This document shows positions 25,853 through 33,970 of a stretch of 64,000 nt of DNA, one piece after another. This DNA is from Chryseobacterium oranimense (GTDB lineage Bacteria; Bacteroidota; Bacteroidia; Flavobacteriales; Weeksellaceae): NCBI RefSeq assembly GCF_900129755.1, contig NZ_FQWT01000004.1:1-64000 (forward strand), read 5' to 3'. The notes beneath the pieces are model-generated. The model was not told where the DNA came from and made no database searches. It saw only the letters and a list, made by a program, of their open reading frames with translations. Each line of letters begins with the position of its first letter. Within the stretch, counting starts at the first letter, position 1. The position numbers and the translations under genes are program-made.

Positions 25853-26962
25853 CTACTTCACGTAGTCTTTCGCAGGCTGCTTATCTACAATTTTCCCCTT
25901 TTCCAGTGTCAGGACGAATGGGTTGCTTCTCGCAATCGTTTTGATTGCAGTTCCGTCCATCATAGCATTTTTAATGGTTTTAAAAGTATTATGATCTGTG
26001 GAAATACCATAGATAACAGCTCCTTTCTGAGCATTCACTTTGGCTTCAACCTTTCGTAAAAGATCCGCAGAAACCTCTTTAGGGTGATAAGAAAACACAA
26101 GCACAGCTTTTGGAGCATTGATGATCTCATCCGTAAGCTCCATACCCGTAGGATCTTCTATTTTGAACTTACCGATTTCAGATTTATAGCCCTCTTTCGT
26201 CAGAACGGATTCGTTTTTCCCTTCTTCAATTTTCCATGGAGAACCTTCCGACCAGTATTTTGTTTCTTTGATATAGTCATCCTGATTTACCTTCAGAACC
26301 TCTCCGGTTTTTTGATTTTTAAGTGAATAAAAAGTTTTGTATTCAGAAGGATTCTTATTGATTTTTCCCTTTTCAGCTTTAATATCGGTGCCAACCTTAT
26401 AATCACGGAAATCAATAACCGGCTCATGCATAATTCCCTGAGCCATAATATAAATCATGACCACTGAAAAAAGGCCTAAAAGAATATATTTGAACTTACC
26501 TGAAGATTCCTTTGCAGTACTTCCGTAGGCATCCTTTTTAGTAAAATCTTTTCTGTAAAGAATAAACAGAATAATAAGGCCTGCAAGAAGCACAATATCC
26601 TTAATAAAACTCTGCCATGGGGTAAACTTTATGGCATCGCCGAAACACCCGCAGTCCGTCACCACATTGAAATAGGCAGAATAGAATGTAAGAAATCCAA
26701 AGAAAATACAAAGCGCAATTAATGCTGAAAGAGTAAACTTAAGTTTCAGTTTCAGAAGCAGCATAAATCCTAACAATAGCTCCAGTACCACCATAATAAC
26801 CGAAAACAGAAGTGCAAATTTTTCCAGGAACGGCATATTGAAAACCGGCGGTGCAAAGTATTCCTCCATCTTGAAAGAAAAACCTACCAGATCCACCGCT
26901 TTTACGAAGCCTGAAAGAATGAATATAACAGCAATAATAAAACGTAATAAACCTTTGATCAT
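25853..26962 (-). CDS. DoxX-like membrane protein with thioredoxin-like C-terminus (BT_3928 type)
   Basis: A 369-aa inner-membrane protein. Residues 1-150 carry four hydrophobic segments of the DoxX/MauE type (FIIAVIFILSGFVKAVDLVG; FSVIMVVLELLLGF; VVTDCGCFGDAIKF), and a fifth lies at about 157-178. The remaining 190 residues are soluble and end in a thioredoxin-like fold (KAVLVFSYHPKEVSADLLRK, GAVIYGISTDHNTF) without a CxxC. MauE/DoxX proteins with a CGCFG motif are linked to disulfide or quinone redox, so a periplasmic redox role is plausible. Its start is 1 bp from the stop of the DUF1599 gene, so the two are probably co-translated. Confidence 0.78.
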   Translation of the reverse strand: MIKGLLRFIIAVIFILSGFVKAVDLVGFSFKMEEYFAPPVFNMPFLEKFALLFSVIMVVLELLLGFMLLLKLKLKFTLSALIALCIFFGFLTFYSAYFNVVTDCGCFGDAIKFTPWQSFIKDIVLLAGLIILFILYRKDFTKKDAYGSTAKESSGKFKYILLGLFSVVMIYIMAQGIMHEPVIDFRDYKVGTDIKAEKGKINKNPSEYKTFYSLKNQKTGEVLKVNQDDYIKETKYWSEGSPWKIEEGKNESVLTKEGYKSEIGKFKIEDPTGMELTDEIINAPKAVLVFSYHPKEVSADLLRKVEAKVNAQKGAVIYGISTDHNTFKTIKNAMMDGTAIKTIARSNPFVLTLEKGKIVDKQPAKDYVK

Positions 26963-26963
26963 A

Positions 26964-27530
26964 TTAATTATTTTTTGATTCGGAAATTTGCTCTTTTTCA
27001 GAGAACTTGATCAGGCAGAAAACGGCATAGTTCAGCATATCGAAATAGTTGGCATCCAGTCCCTCGGAAACGATAGTTTTCCCTTGGTTGTCCTCGATCT
27101 GCTTCGTTCTCAATACCTTCTGATAAATAAGATCGGTAATGGATGAAATTCTCATATCCCTCCATGCTTCACCGTAATCATGATTTTTTCTTTCCATTAA
27201 AGCCCGGGCTTCATCAGCATATTGATCATAGAGGTTTAAAATTTCCTCCTTATTTTCATTGAAATCATTGGAAAGCCCTTTTTCAAGTTGAATAAGTCCG
27301 ATGATAGAATAATTCACAATCGCAATGAACTCATCCTCTTCGCTTTCATCCACCATTTTTTTATCCGTCATCTGCAGCGTACGGATCCTGTTCACTTTAA
27401 TGTAAATCTGATCTGTAATGGAGCTGGGCCTCAAAACCCTCCATGCTGCCCCGTAATCCTGTAATTTTTTACTAAAAAGATCACGGCACTGACTGATAAC
27501 TTTCCCGAACTGTACTGATGTTTCTGACAT
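26964..27530 (-). CDS. DUF1599 family protein
   Basis: A 188-aa soluble protein made of two similar halves: KKLQDYGAAWRVLRPSSITDQIYIKVNRI at 21-49 and RKNHDYGEAWRDMRISSITDLIYQKVLR at about 113-140. This internal duplication is the signature of DUF1599, sometimes called a nucleotide-modification-associated domain. Biochemical function is unknown. It begins a leftward gene run (DUF1599, DoxX-like, TerB-like, tpiA) and is divergent from folP. I recall a similar order in other Bacteroidota, but this was not checked. Confidence 0.85.
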   Translation of the reverse strand: MSETSVQFGKVISQCRDLFSKKLQDYGAAWRVLRPSSITDQIYIKVNRIRTLQMTDKKMVDESEEDEFIAIVNYSIIGLIQLEKGLSNDFNENKEEILNLYDQYADEARALMERKNHDYGEAWRDMRISSITDLIYQKVLRTKQIEDNQGKTIVSEGLDANYFDMLNYAVFCLIKFSEKEQISESKNN

Positions 27531-27894
27531 AAATTTTCTTAATCTCCCAAATATACGAATTAGGTTTTAGGTAGCAGGAATCATGGGTTGATTTTTGTCA
27601 GCGTTTGGTTTTTGGGTACGGGTTTCGGGGTGAGAGGGTTTGAGAGTTGCTGGTTTCTGGTTGTCAGTTTAAAGAAGTTGTATTTTCAGTTGTAATGTTC
27701 AAAATTTAAAGTTTGATGTTTAAGGTTTAAAATCTGACGTTTTAATTTTTCACAACTTTAAAGCATTTAAACGAAAAGCTTTTTAACAACTAATAACCAG
27801 CAACTAAAAAACCAGCAACAGCCAACATTCCCCAATAAGTAGTAATTTTGCAGAATACAGATCAATCATAAATCATCATTTATCACTCATAAAC
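27531..27894. other. 364-bp divergent intergenic region with low-complexity repeats
   Basis: Carries GAGGGTTTGAGAGTT (about 27634-27648), whose complement AACTCTCAAACCCTC recurs at about 27904-27918 inside folP, and GTTGCTGGTT-like text matched by AACCAGCAAC further right, giving a long loose inverted arrangement. TAATTTTG at 27843-27850 is a candidate -7 element for folP. No gene seen. Confidence 0.5.
27843..27850 (+). promoter_or_regulatory. Candidate folP -7 element
   Basis: TAATTTTG fits TAnnTTTG, 44 nt before the ATG; no convincing TTG box upstream. Confidence 0.4.
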
Positions 27895-28776
27895 ATGCTC
27901 CCAAACTCTCAAACCCTCAAACCCTCAAACTCTCCCACGCAATATCACTCCATCAACTGCAATGGAAGACTGGTAGAACTGGATACTCCAAAAATTATGG
28001 GAATCCTGAATCTGACACCGGATTCTTTCTCCGACGGCGGGAAGTTTAACAGTGAAAAAGCAGCATTGGAGCACACTGAAAAACTTTTGAAAGACGGGGC
28101 AGACATCATTGATATCGGGCCGCAATCTACACGTCCGCATGCTGAATTTCTGAGTAGCAAAGAAGAAATTGAGAGAATAGGAAATATCATTTCTCAGATT
28201 AAAAAAAATTTTCCACAAGCATTGATTTCACTTGATACCTTCTATTCAGAAACCGTAAAATTCGGTTTTAATGAAGGAATTGATATGATCAATGATATTT
28301 CCGGCGGACAGTTTGACCCTGAAATGTTTCATACAGCAGCTAAAACAAAACTTCCCTACATTCTGATGCATGTAAACCCTTCGTATGAAGCCATGCATGA
28401 TAAAATAAAATTTGAAGATATTACCCTCGAGGTCAACCGCTATTTTTTTAAAAAAGCTAACGAACTTCTTGAAAAAGGAGTCAAGGATATTATCCTTGAT
28501 CCGGGCTTTGGCTTTGGGAAAACGGTAGAAGATCAGATGAAAATGATCGGTGAAACTGAGTATCTGGGATTTGAAAAATTTTCTTTATTAATCGGTATTT
28601 CAAGAAAATCATTCATCTATAAACCGTTAGGGAAATCTCCTCTGGACATCAATGAAGAAACCCAGAAACTTCATATGAAAGTTTTGGAAAAGGGAGCCCG
28701 GATTTTAAGAGTTCATGATGTCGCCGAAGCTGCACTTACGATCAGGCAATTTTGTGAAAAAAATAAAAAGTGTTAA
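27895..28776 (+). CDS. folP: Dihydropteroate synthase
   Basis: A 293-aa folate-pathway enzyme joining p-aminobenzoate to the pterin diphosphate; the sulfonamide target. Family motifs: MGILNLTPDSFSDGG (about 35-49), DIIDIGPQSTRP, ISLDTFYSE, MINDISGG, YILMHV, DIILDPGFGFGK, LLIGISRKSFI and a final RVHDVAE. The start is ATG 27895, the only upstream Met. The first 15 or so residues (LPNSQTLKPSNSPT) are encoded by CCCTCAAA-type low-complexity DNA continuous with the intergenic repeats, so this part of the protein is probably a recent non-functional extension. It ends 7 bp before the ilv promoter. Confidence 0.95.
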   Translation: MLPNSQTLKPSNSPTQYHSINCNGRLVELDTPKIMGILNLTPDSFSDGGKFNSEKAALEHTEKLLKDGADIIDIGPQSTRPHAEFLSSKEEIERIGNIISQIKKNFPQALISLDTFYSETVKFGFNEGIDMINDISGGQFDPEMFHTAAKTKLPYILMHVNPSYEAMHDKIKFEDITLEVNRYFFKKANELLEKGVKDIILDPGFGFGKTVEDQMKMIGETEYLGFEKFSLLIGISRKSFIYKPLGKSPLDINEETQKLHMKVLEKGARILRVHDVAEAALTIRQFCEKNKKC

Positions 28777-28782
28777 AAAAGC

Positions 28783-28812
28783 TTGCGTAATACTTAAAAG
28801 TTTATACATTTG
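28783..28812 (+). promoter_or_regulatory. ilv operon promoter
   Basis: TTG at 28783-28785, 19 nt, then TACATTTG at 28805-28812, matching TTG-N19-TAnnTTTG. Transcription should begin near 28817-28820, just upstream of the first leader peptide. Confidence 0.75.
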
Positions 28813-28843
28813 CAGTATGAATTTTACGAATCAGAAAAATATT

Positions 28844-28900
28844 ATGGTCATTTCTACTATTATTGTTGTAATTAGCAGCAGTAAAGAAACGGCCTTGTAA
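28844..28900 (+). CDS. ilv leader peptide 1 (Ile/Val-rich)
   Basis: An 18-codon ORF, MVISTIIVVISSSKETAL, with seven Ile/Val codons in the first nine sense codons. An in-frame ATG at 28817 would add nine residues, but it falls at the predicted transcription start, so 28844 is preferred. The last codons contain GAAACGGCCTT (28886-28896), which can pair with the 5' arm of terminator 1. A ribosome stalled at the Ile/Val codons would leave that segment free to form the antiterminator; a ribosome reaching the TAA (28898-28900) would cover it and let the terminator form. Confidence 0.8.
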   Translation: MVISTIIVVISSSKETAL

Positions 28901-28924
28901 AATATTTTAATTTAAATTATATAG

Positions 28925-28955
28925 AAGCCGTTTCATATTGAAACGGCTTTTTTTA
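28925..28955 (+). terminator. Attenuator terminator 1
   Basis: 11-bp perfect stem AAGCCGTTTCA / TGAAACGGCTT, 3-nt loop, T-run. Its 5' arm is complementary to 28886-28896 in leader peptide 1 with one bulged C. Confidence 0.9.
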
Positions 28956-28966
28956 TTTCAGAAATT

Positions 28967-29023
28967 ATGAATCAGCTATTAGCAGTAATTATTATCGTCA
29001 TTATTATTCCCTTGCGTATGTGA
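28967..29023 (+). CDS. ilv leader peptide 2 (Ile/Val/Leu-rich)
   Basis: An 18-codon ORF, MNQLLAVIIIVIIIPLRM. Eleven of the 18 residues are Ile, Val or Leu, with eight Ile/Val codons in a row (28985-29008). The stop TGA (29021-29023) lies inside TGTGAGAAGG (29019-29028), which can pair with CCCTCTCACA in the 5' arm of terminator 2 at nine of ten positions. It has the same layout as leader 1, so this is a second complete attenuator in series. Too short to be a functional protein; its role is to report charging of branched-chain tRNAs. Confidence 0.82.
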   Translation: MNQLLAVIIIVIIIPLRM

Positions 29024-29052
29024 GAAGGATAGAATATGACTGTACATATCTG

Positions 29053-29083
29053 GGCCCTCTCACATCGTGAGAGGGCCTTTTTT
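29053..29083 (+). terminator. Attenuator terminator 2
   Basis: 11-bp perfect stem GGCCCTCTCAC / GTGAGAGGGCC, ATC loop, then six T. It ends 35 bp before the ilvE start. Confidence 0.92.
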
Positions 29084-29117
29084 ATTCCCTTTTGTTAATT
29101 TTTTAAAACTCTATACA

Positions 29118-29990
29118 ATGTATTACAGCGACAACACTATCGTGTATTTTAACGGAAACTTTCTCAAGGCAAGCGAAGCCGGAACGAATCTTTATGGGCA
29201 ATCTCTGCATTACGGTTACTCCGTTTTTGAAGGTATAAAGTCCTACCGGACTGATCAGGGAACCAGGATCTTTAAGGCAGAAGAGCACTATGAAAGACTT
29301 AAAAGATCGGCAGAGCTCATGCATATTCCATTTCATTATTCAGTCTCTCAGCTTACAGACCTTACCTATGAACTTTTAGAACGCAACGGATTCAGTGATG
29401 CTTATATCCGTCCGCTTGTAACCTGTTCTCCCAATATGTCACTTTCGAAAGGAAAAGAATCTTACCTCTCCCTGCTTGCCTGGGAATGGAGCAACGGCTA
29501 TCTCGCAGACAAAATGAAAATCATGACCTCAGGTTTTCAGCGCCCAAATCCTAAAGCCTTTAAGGTGGAGGCCAAAGTAGGAGGGCATTATGTTAATTCC
29601 ATTCTGGCCTGCCAGGATGCCAAAGATAAAGGCTATGACGAAGCCCTGTTACTCGACGAAAACGGAAATGTCGCCGAAAGTTCTGGAGCCAATATATTCT
29701 ACGAAAAAGATGGAACATTATTTACCCCTGCAAAAGGAAACATATTGCCTGGAATTACAAGACAGACGGTATTTGAAATATGCAGTGAACTTAATATCCC
29801 CGTGAAAGAAACCTTCTTTAAACCTGAAGAAATGAGAGGTGCAGATGCTGCTTTCTTCTGTGGTACGGCAGCTGAAATTGTAGCACTGGATTCTTTGGAT
29901 GATGTCCCCTTTACCAAGAACTGGAAAGATACGGCAAGTGACAAAGTACAGCAGGCCTATATGAAACGGGTAAGACTTCTGTCATTGTAA
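29118..29990 (+). CDS. ilvE: Branched-chain amino acid aminotransferase
   Basis: A 290-aa class IV PLP-dependent aminotransferase for the last step of Ile, Val and Leu synthesis. Motifs: SLHYGYSVFEGIKSY near the N-terminus; KVGGHYVNSILACQDAKDKG, with the PLP Lys in the KVGG region; YDEALLLDENGNVAESSGANIF; and the phosphate loop GITRQTVFEI. The start at 29118 (MYYSDNTIVYFNG) is chosen since the frame upstream of it runs into the attenuator terminator. First gene of the ilvE-D-B-N-C-A operon, controlled by the two attenuators upstream. Confidence 0.93.
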   Translation: MYYSDNTIVYFNGNFLKASEAGTNLYGQSLHYGYSVFEGIKSYRTDQGTRIFKAEEHYERLKRSAELMHIPFHYSVSQLTDLTYELLERNGFSDAYIRPLVTCSPNMSLSKGKESYLSLLAWEWSNGYLADKMKIMTSGFQRPNPKAFKVEAKVGGHYVNSILACQDAKDKGYDEALLLDENGNVAESSGANIFYEKDGTLFTPAKGNILPGITRQTVFEICSELNIPVKETFFKPEEMRGADAAFFCGTAAEIVALDSLDDVPFTKNWKDTASDKVQQAYMKRVRLLSL

Positions 29991-30191
29991 ATTTTTATAT
30001 TATAAAATATTGATTATCAGTTAAATGTGTTCAGTTATTAAACCGTTGAATATTGTAATTTTCTTAAAAGTGAAAATGAAAAAAATATTACAAGCTATAG
30101 CTTTGGACCAAAATTAAGCAAAAAACTTCCTTTATGAATTCCGGAAAAATTAGAATTTTTCATTCTACACTCAGATATGATAAAACAGTAA

Positions 30192-31883
30192 ATGCAGGAT
30201 TATATGTTAAATAAATATTCAAAAACATTCACACAAAACAGCGAACAGCCTGCTGCAAAAGCCATGCTTTATGGAATAGGCTTTACAGAAGAAGATATGC
30301 ATAAGGCCCAGATCGGGATTGCCAGTATGGGGTACGATGGGAACACCTGCAATATGCATCTCAATGATCTTGCCAAAGTAGTCAAAAAAGGGACCTGGGA
30401 TCATGGCCTTGCCGGTTTGATCTTCAACACGATAGGGGTAAGCGATGGAATGAGCAATGGTACAGACGGCATGAGGTATTCACTGGTGAGCCGTGATGTT
30501 ATTGCAGACAGTATTGAAGCGATCTGCGGGGCACAATACTACGACGGAATTATTGCATTACCGGGTTGTGACAAAAATATGCCGGGAACCATTATCGCAA
30601 TGGGCAGGCTGGACAGACCTTCAATTATGGTGTACGGCGGAACGATCGCTCCGGGATGTTATAAAAACGAACCGCTTAATATTGTTTCTGCTTTTGAAGC
30701 CTTAGGAAAAAAAATAGCAGGGGAAATTTCAGAAGAAGATTTTAACGGAGTGATTAAAAATTCCTGTCCCGGGGCAGGAGCTTGCGGAGGAATGTATACC
30801 GCCAATACCATGTCTTCTGCCATTGAGGCATTGGGAATGAGCCTTCCTTATTCATCATCCAACCCTGCATTGAGCAAAGAAAAACAAAATGAGTGCCTTG
30901 AAGCAGGCAGGTATATCAAATTACTGCTGGAGAAAGACATCAAACCGTCAGATATAATGACCCGTAAGGCCTTTGAAAATGCACTTCGTCTTATTGTTAT
31001 TTTAGGCGGAAGCACCAATGCCGTTCTTCATTTTATAGCTATGGCAAAAAGTGTCGGAGTTACAATAACCCAGGATGATTTCCAGAAAATGAGTGACTGT
31101 ACTCCCGTACTCGCTGATCTTAAACCAAGTGGAAAATATCTGATGCAGGACCTTCATGAGCATGGCGGAACACCTGCCGTAATGAAATACCTGCTGGAAG
31201 AAGGGCTGTTACATGGCGACTGCCTGACAGTTACCGGAAAAACCATCGCTGAAAACCTTGAAAATGTTCCAGGTCTGGACTTTGCAAAGCAAAAAATTAT
31301 CAGACCCTTATCAGATCCCATCAAAGAAACAGGACATCTCAGAATACTGTATGGAAACCTTGCAGAGAAAGGAAGTGTAGCAAAAATAACAGGAAAAGAA
31401 GGCGAAAAGTTTTCAGGTAAAGCCAGGGTATTTGACGGAGAAAAAGACCTGATCAAAGGAATTGAAAATGGAAGAGTACAGCACGGAGACGTCATTGTAA
31501 TCCGGCATGAAGGTCCAAAAGGAGCGCCCGGAATGCCTGAAATGCTGAAACCTACAAGTGCCCTGATCGGAGCAGGTTTGGGTGGAAGTGTTGCTTTAAT
31601 TACCGATGGACGGTTCAGCGGCGGGACCCATGGCTTTGTAGTGGGGCATATTACTCCCGAAGCATACGAAGGTGGCCTCATTGCTTTTGTAAAAGATGAC
31701 GACCTGATTGAAATAGACGCCATAAACAATACCATACAGCTGAAAGTTTCCGAAGAAGAAATACTGGAGAGAAAAAAGGGATGGCAAAAACCTGAGCTCA
31801 AAGTAAAAAAAGGATTGCTTTACAAATATGCACTTACCGTATCATCAGCTGCTGAAGGCTGTGTAACAGACGAAATCACTTAA
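30192..31883 (+). CDS. ilvD: Dihydroxy-acid dehydratase
   Basis: A 563-aa iron-sulfur dehydratase, third step of Ile/Val synthesis. Cluster-type cysteines lie in TCNMHL (about 53-55), GCDKNMPG and [12 protein letters not shown]; the motifs [16 protein letters not shown] and [22 protein letters not shown] are typical. The start is either M1 ([12 protein letters not shown]) or the Met at residue 5; the first is used. A 201-bp gap from ilvE is longer than the other spacings in the operon, but I saw no terminator in it. It ends 9 bp before ilvB. Confidence 0.95.
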   Translation: MQDYMLNKYSKTFTQNSEQPAAKAMLYGIGFTEEDMHKAQIGIASMGYDGNTCNMHLNDLAKVVKKGTWDHGLAGLIFNTIGVSDGMSNGTDGMRYSLVSRDVIADSIEAICGAQYYDGIIALPGCDKNMPGTIIAMGRLDRPSIMVYGGTIAPGCYKNEPLNIVSAFEALGKKIAGEISEEDFNGVIKNSCPGAGACGGMYTANTMSSAIEALGMSLPYSSSNPALSKEKQNECLEAGRYIKLLLEKDIKPSDIMTRKAFENALRLIVILGGSTNAVLHFIAMAKSVGVTITQDDFQKMSDCTPVLADLKPSGKYLMQDLHEHGGTPAVMKYLLEEGLLHGDCLTVTGKTIAENLENVPGLDFAKQKIIRPLSDPIKETGHLRILYGNLAEKGSVAKITGKEGEKFSGKARVFDGEKDLIKGIENGRVQHGDVIVIRHEGPKGAPGMPEMLKPTSALIGAGLGGSVALITDGRFSGGTHGFVVGHITPEAYEGGLIAFVKDDDLIEIDAINNTIQLKVSEEEILERKKGWQKPELKVKKGLLYKYALTVSSAAEGCVTDEIT

Positions 31884-31892
31884 TAAAATAGA

Positions 31893-33620
31893 ATGAAGAA
31901 TCTAAATGTATCCAGAGAAAAAGAAATCAGCGGAAGCCGGATCATCCTTGAAGCATTTCTTCAGGAAGGGGTAAAAACGATATTCGGATATCCGGGAGGA
32001 GCTATTATTCCAATTTATGATGCCCTTTACGATTATAAAGATCAGTTGGAACATATTCTGGTCCGCCACGAACAGGGAGCTGTACATGCAGCGCAGGGAT
32101 TTGCAAGAGTTTCAGGAGAAGTGGGTGTGGTGCTGGCTACCAGCGGCCCTGGAGCAACCAATCTTGTGACAGGTCTGGCCGATGCTTTACTTGATAATAC
32201 TCCTATAGTATGCATTACAGGGCAGGTTTTCGAACATCTTTTGGGAACCGATGCCTTCCAGGAAATTGATGTGATGAACGTTACCAGCCCTGTTACGAAA
32301 TGGAGCTACCAGATTACCGATGCAGATGAACTTTCCGAAGTGTTGGCAAAAGCATTTTACATTGCAAGGTCAGGAAGACCAGGTCCGGTATTGATAGATA
32401 TTACAAAAAACGCTCAGCTGCAAAAGGTTTTATATAGAGAGTATACACCTTGTCACGCTTTGCGGAGTTACAAACCTAATCCCGTTCCTCAGATAGAAAA
32501 TATTGAAAAAGCCAGTATGCTGATCAATAATGCAGAAAAACCGTTCATTATTGCTGGTCAGGGAATTATGCTCGGAAATGCAGAAAAGGAATTCTTACAG
32601 TTTGCTGAAAAATCAGGGATTCCTGTAGCATGGACAGTTCTGGGAATGAGCGCTATTCCAACCGATCATCCACAGGCAGTAGGAATGGTAGGCATGCACG
32701 GAAATTACGGACCTAATATTCTTACCAATGAATGCGATGTTTTGGTTGCAGTAGGAATGCGTTTTGATGACCGCGTAACCGGGAAACTGGATCAGTATGC
32801 CAGGCAGGCCAGAATTATTCATTTAGATATTGACAAAGCGGAAATCAATAAAAATGTAAAAGTTGAAGTACCCGTTCTGGGAAATTGTAAAGAAACCTTA
32901 CCCATTCTTACCCAGCTCATAAACCAAAGAGAGCATGCAGACTGGCATCAGAAATTTAAAGATTGCTATGAAATAGAGCATGACCAACTGATCAGTCACG
33001 AACTGCATCCTTCAGAAGGTGAAATTACAATGGGAGAAGTGATCCGTCACCTTAACGAGATGACAAAAGGCGAAGCTGTAATTGTCAGCGATGTTGGACA
33101 GCATCAGATGGCCACCTGCAGATATTCAAGTTTCAGGCATTCCAGAAGTAATATTACCAGCGGCGGATTGGGAACTATGGGATTTTGCCTTCCTGCTGCA
33201 ATAGGAGCAGCTTATGGAGAAACCAAACGTCCGGTTATCGCAGTGATGGGAGACGGAGGAGCCCAGATGAATATTCAGGAGCTTGGAACGCTGATGCAGT
33301 ACAAGCCTGATGTCAAGATCTTAATTCTTAATAACTGCTACCTGGGAATGGTAAGGCAATGGCAGGAATTGTTTCATGAAGAAAGATACTCTTCAGTAGA
33401 TATTCAGAGCCCGGATTTTGTACAGGTGGCCAAAGGCTATCATATTCCAGGGAAAAGAGTTTCAGAAAGGGAAGAACTGGAAGCCGGCCTTAAGGAAATG
33501 CTTCAGCATGAAGGAGCTTTTCTTCTGGAAGTGATGACGGGAAAGGAGCATAATGTTTTCCCAATGATTCCTCAGGGAAAAAGTGTTTCGGAGATCGTAC
33601 TGACCAACAATAAAGCATAA
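31893..33620 (+). CDS. ilvB: Acetolactate synthase, catalytic subunit
   Basis: A 575-aa thiamine-diphosphate enzyme making acetolactate or acetohydroxybutyrate. The catalytic Glu sits in LVRHEQGAVHAAQGFAR; the FAD/middle domain shows GMHGNYGPNI and VAVGMRFDDRVTG; the ThDP/Mg motif GDGGAQMN runs into NNCYLGMVRQWQE. Full length with no interruptions. It is followed 18 bp later by its regulatory subunit. Confidence 0.96.
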   Translation: MKNLNVSREKEISGSRIILEAFLQEGVKTIFGYPGGAIIPIYDALYDYKDQLEHILVRHEQGAVHAAQGFARVSGEVGVVLATSGPGATNLVTGLADALLDNTPIVCITGQVFEHLLGTDAFQEIDVMNVTSPVTKWSYQITDADELSEVLAKAFYIARSGRPGPVLIDITKNAQLQKVLYREYTPCHALRSYKPNPVPQIENIEKASMLINNAEKPFIIAGQGIMLGNAEKEFLQFAEKSGIPVAWTVLGMSAIPTDHPQAVGMVGMHGNYGPNILTNECDVLVAVGMRFDDRVTGKLDQYARQARIIHLDIDKAEINKNVKVEVPVLGNCKETLPILTQLINQREHADWHQKFKDCYEIEHDQLISHELHPSEGEITMGEVIRHLNEMTKGEAVIVSDVGQHQMATCRYSSFRHSRSNITSGGLGTMGFCLPAAIGAAYGETKRPVIAVMGDGGAQMNIQELGTLMQYKPDVKILILNNCYLGMVRQWQELFHEERYSSVDIQSPDFVQVAKGYHIPGKRVSEREELEAGLKEMLQHEGAFLLEVMTGKEHNVFPMIPQGKSVSEIVLTNNKA

Positions 33621-33638
33621 CATTTAATATAGAAAAAG

Positions 33639-33920
33639 ATGAAATCAGAAAACAAGGAATATACCATAACAGCCTACACAGAAGACTACCTTGGGCTGAT
33701 CGGCAGGATCAATGCTATTTTTTCAAGGAGAAGAATCCCCATTGTGAATTTTAATGCAGGGCCTTCTGATATTGAAAAGGTTAAAAAATTTGTAATCGTT
33801 ATCCGGGAAACAGAAGAATCTGTACAGAAGATCACCCGGCAGATGGAAAAACAGGTAGATGTACTGGAAGTGCATTACCATAAAAACCCATACCTGACAG
33901 CTATTGTACATGCAAGCTGA
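33639..33920 (+). CDS. ilvN: Acetolactate synthase, small regulatory subunit (short form)
   Basis: A 93-aa protein with a single ACT domain (YTITAYTEDYLGLIGRINAIFSRR), the fold that binds valine for feedback control of IlvB. Most IlvN/IlvH proteins are about 160-180 aa with a second domain; this one ends after the ACT domain, like the short E. coli IlvN. The stop is clean, with no obvious frame continuing past it. It lies between ilvB (18 bp) and ilvC (50 bp). Confidence 0.88.
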   Translation: MKSENKEYTITAYTEDYLGLIGRINAIFSRRRIPIVNFNAGPSDIEKVKKFVIVIRETEESVQKITRQMEKQVDVLEVHYHKNPYLTAIVHAS

Positions 33921-33970
33921 TCAGAAAATTAAACTAAAAAATTATTAACAACAATAAAAAATTTAAAGAA

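Noticed and set aside
29067-29117. An upstream extension of IlvE from 29067
   Set aside because: It would start inside the attenuator terminator; the family N-terminus begins at 29118.
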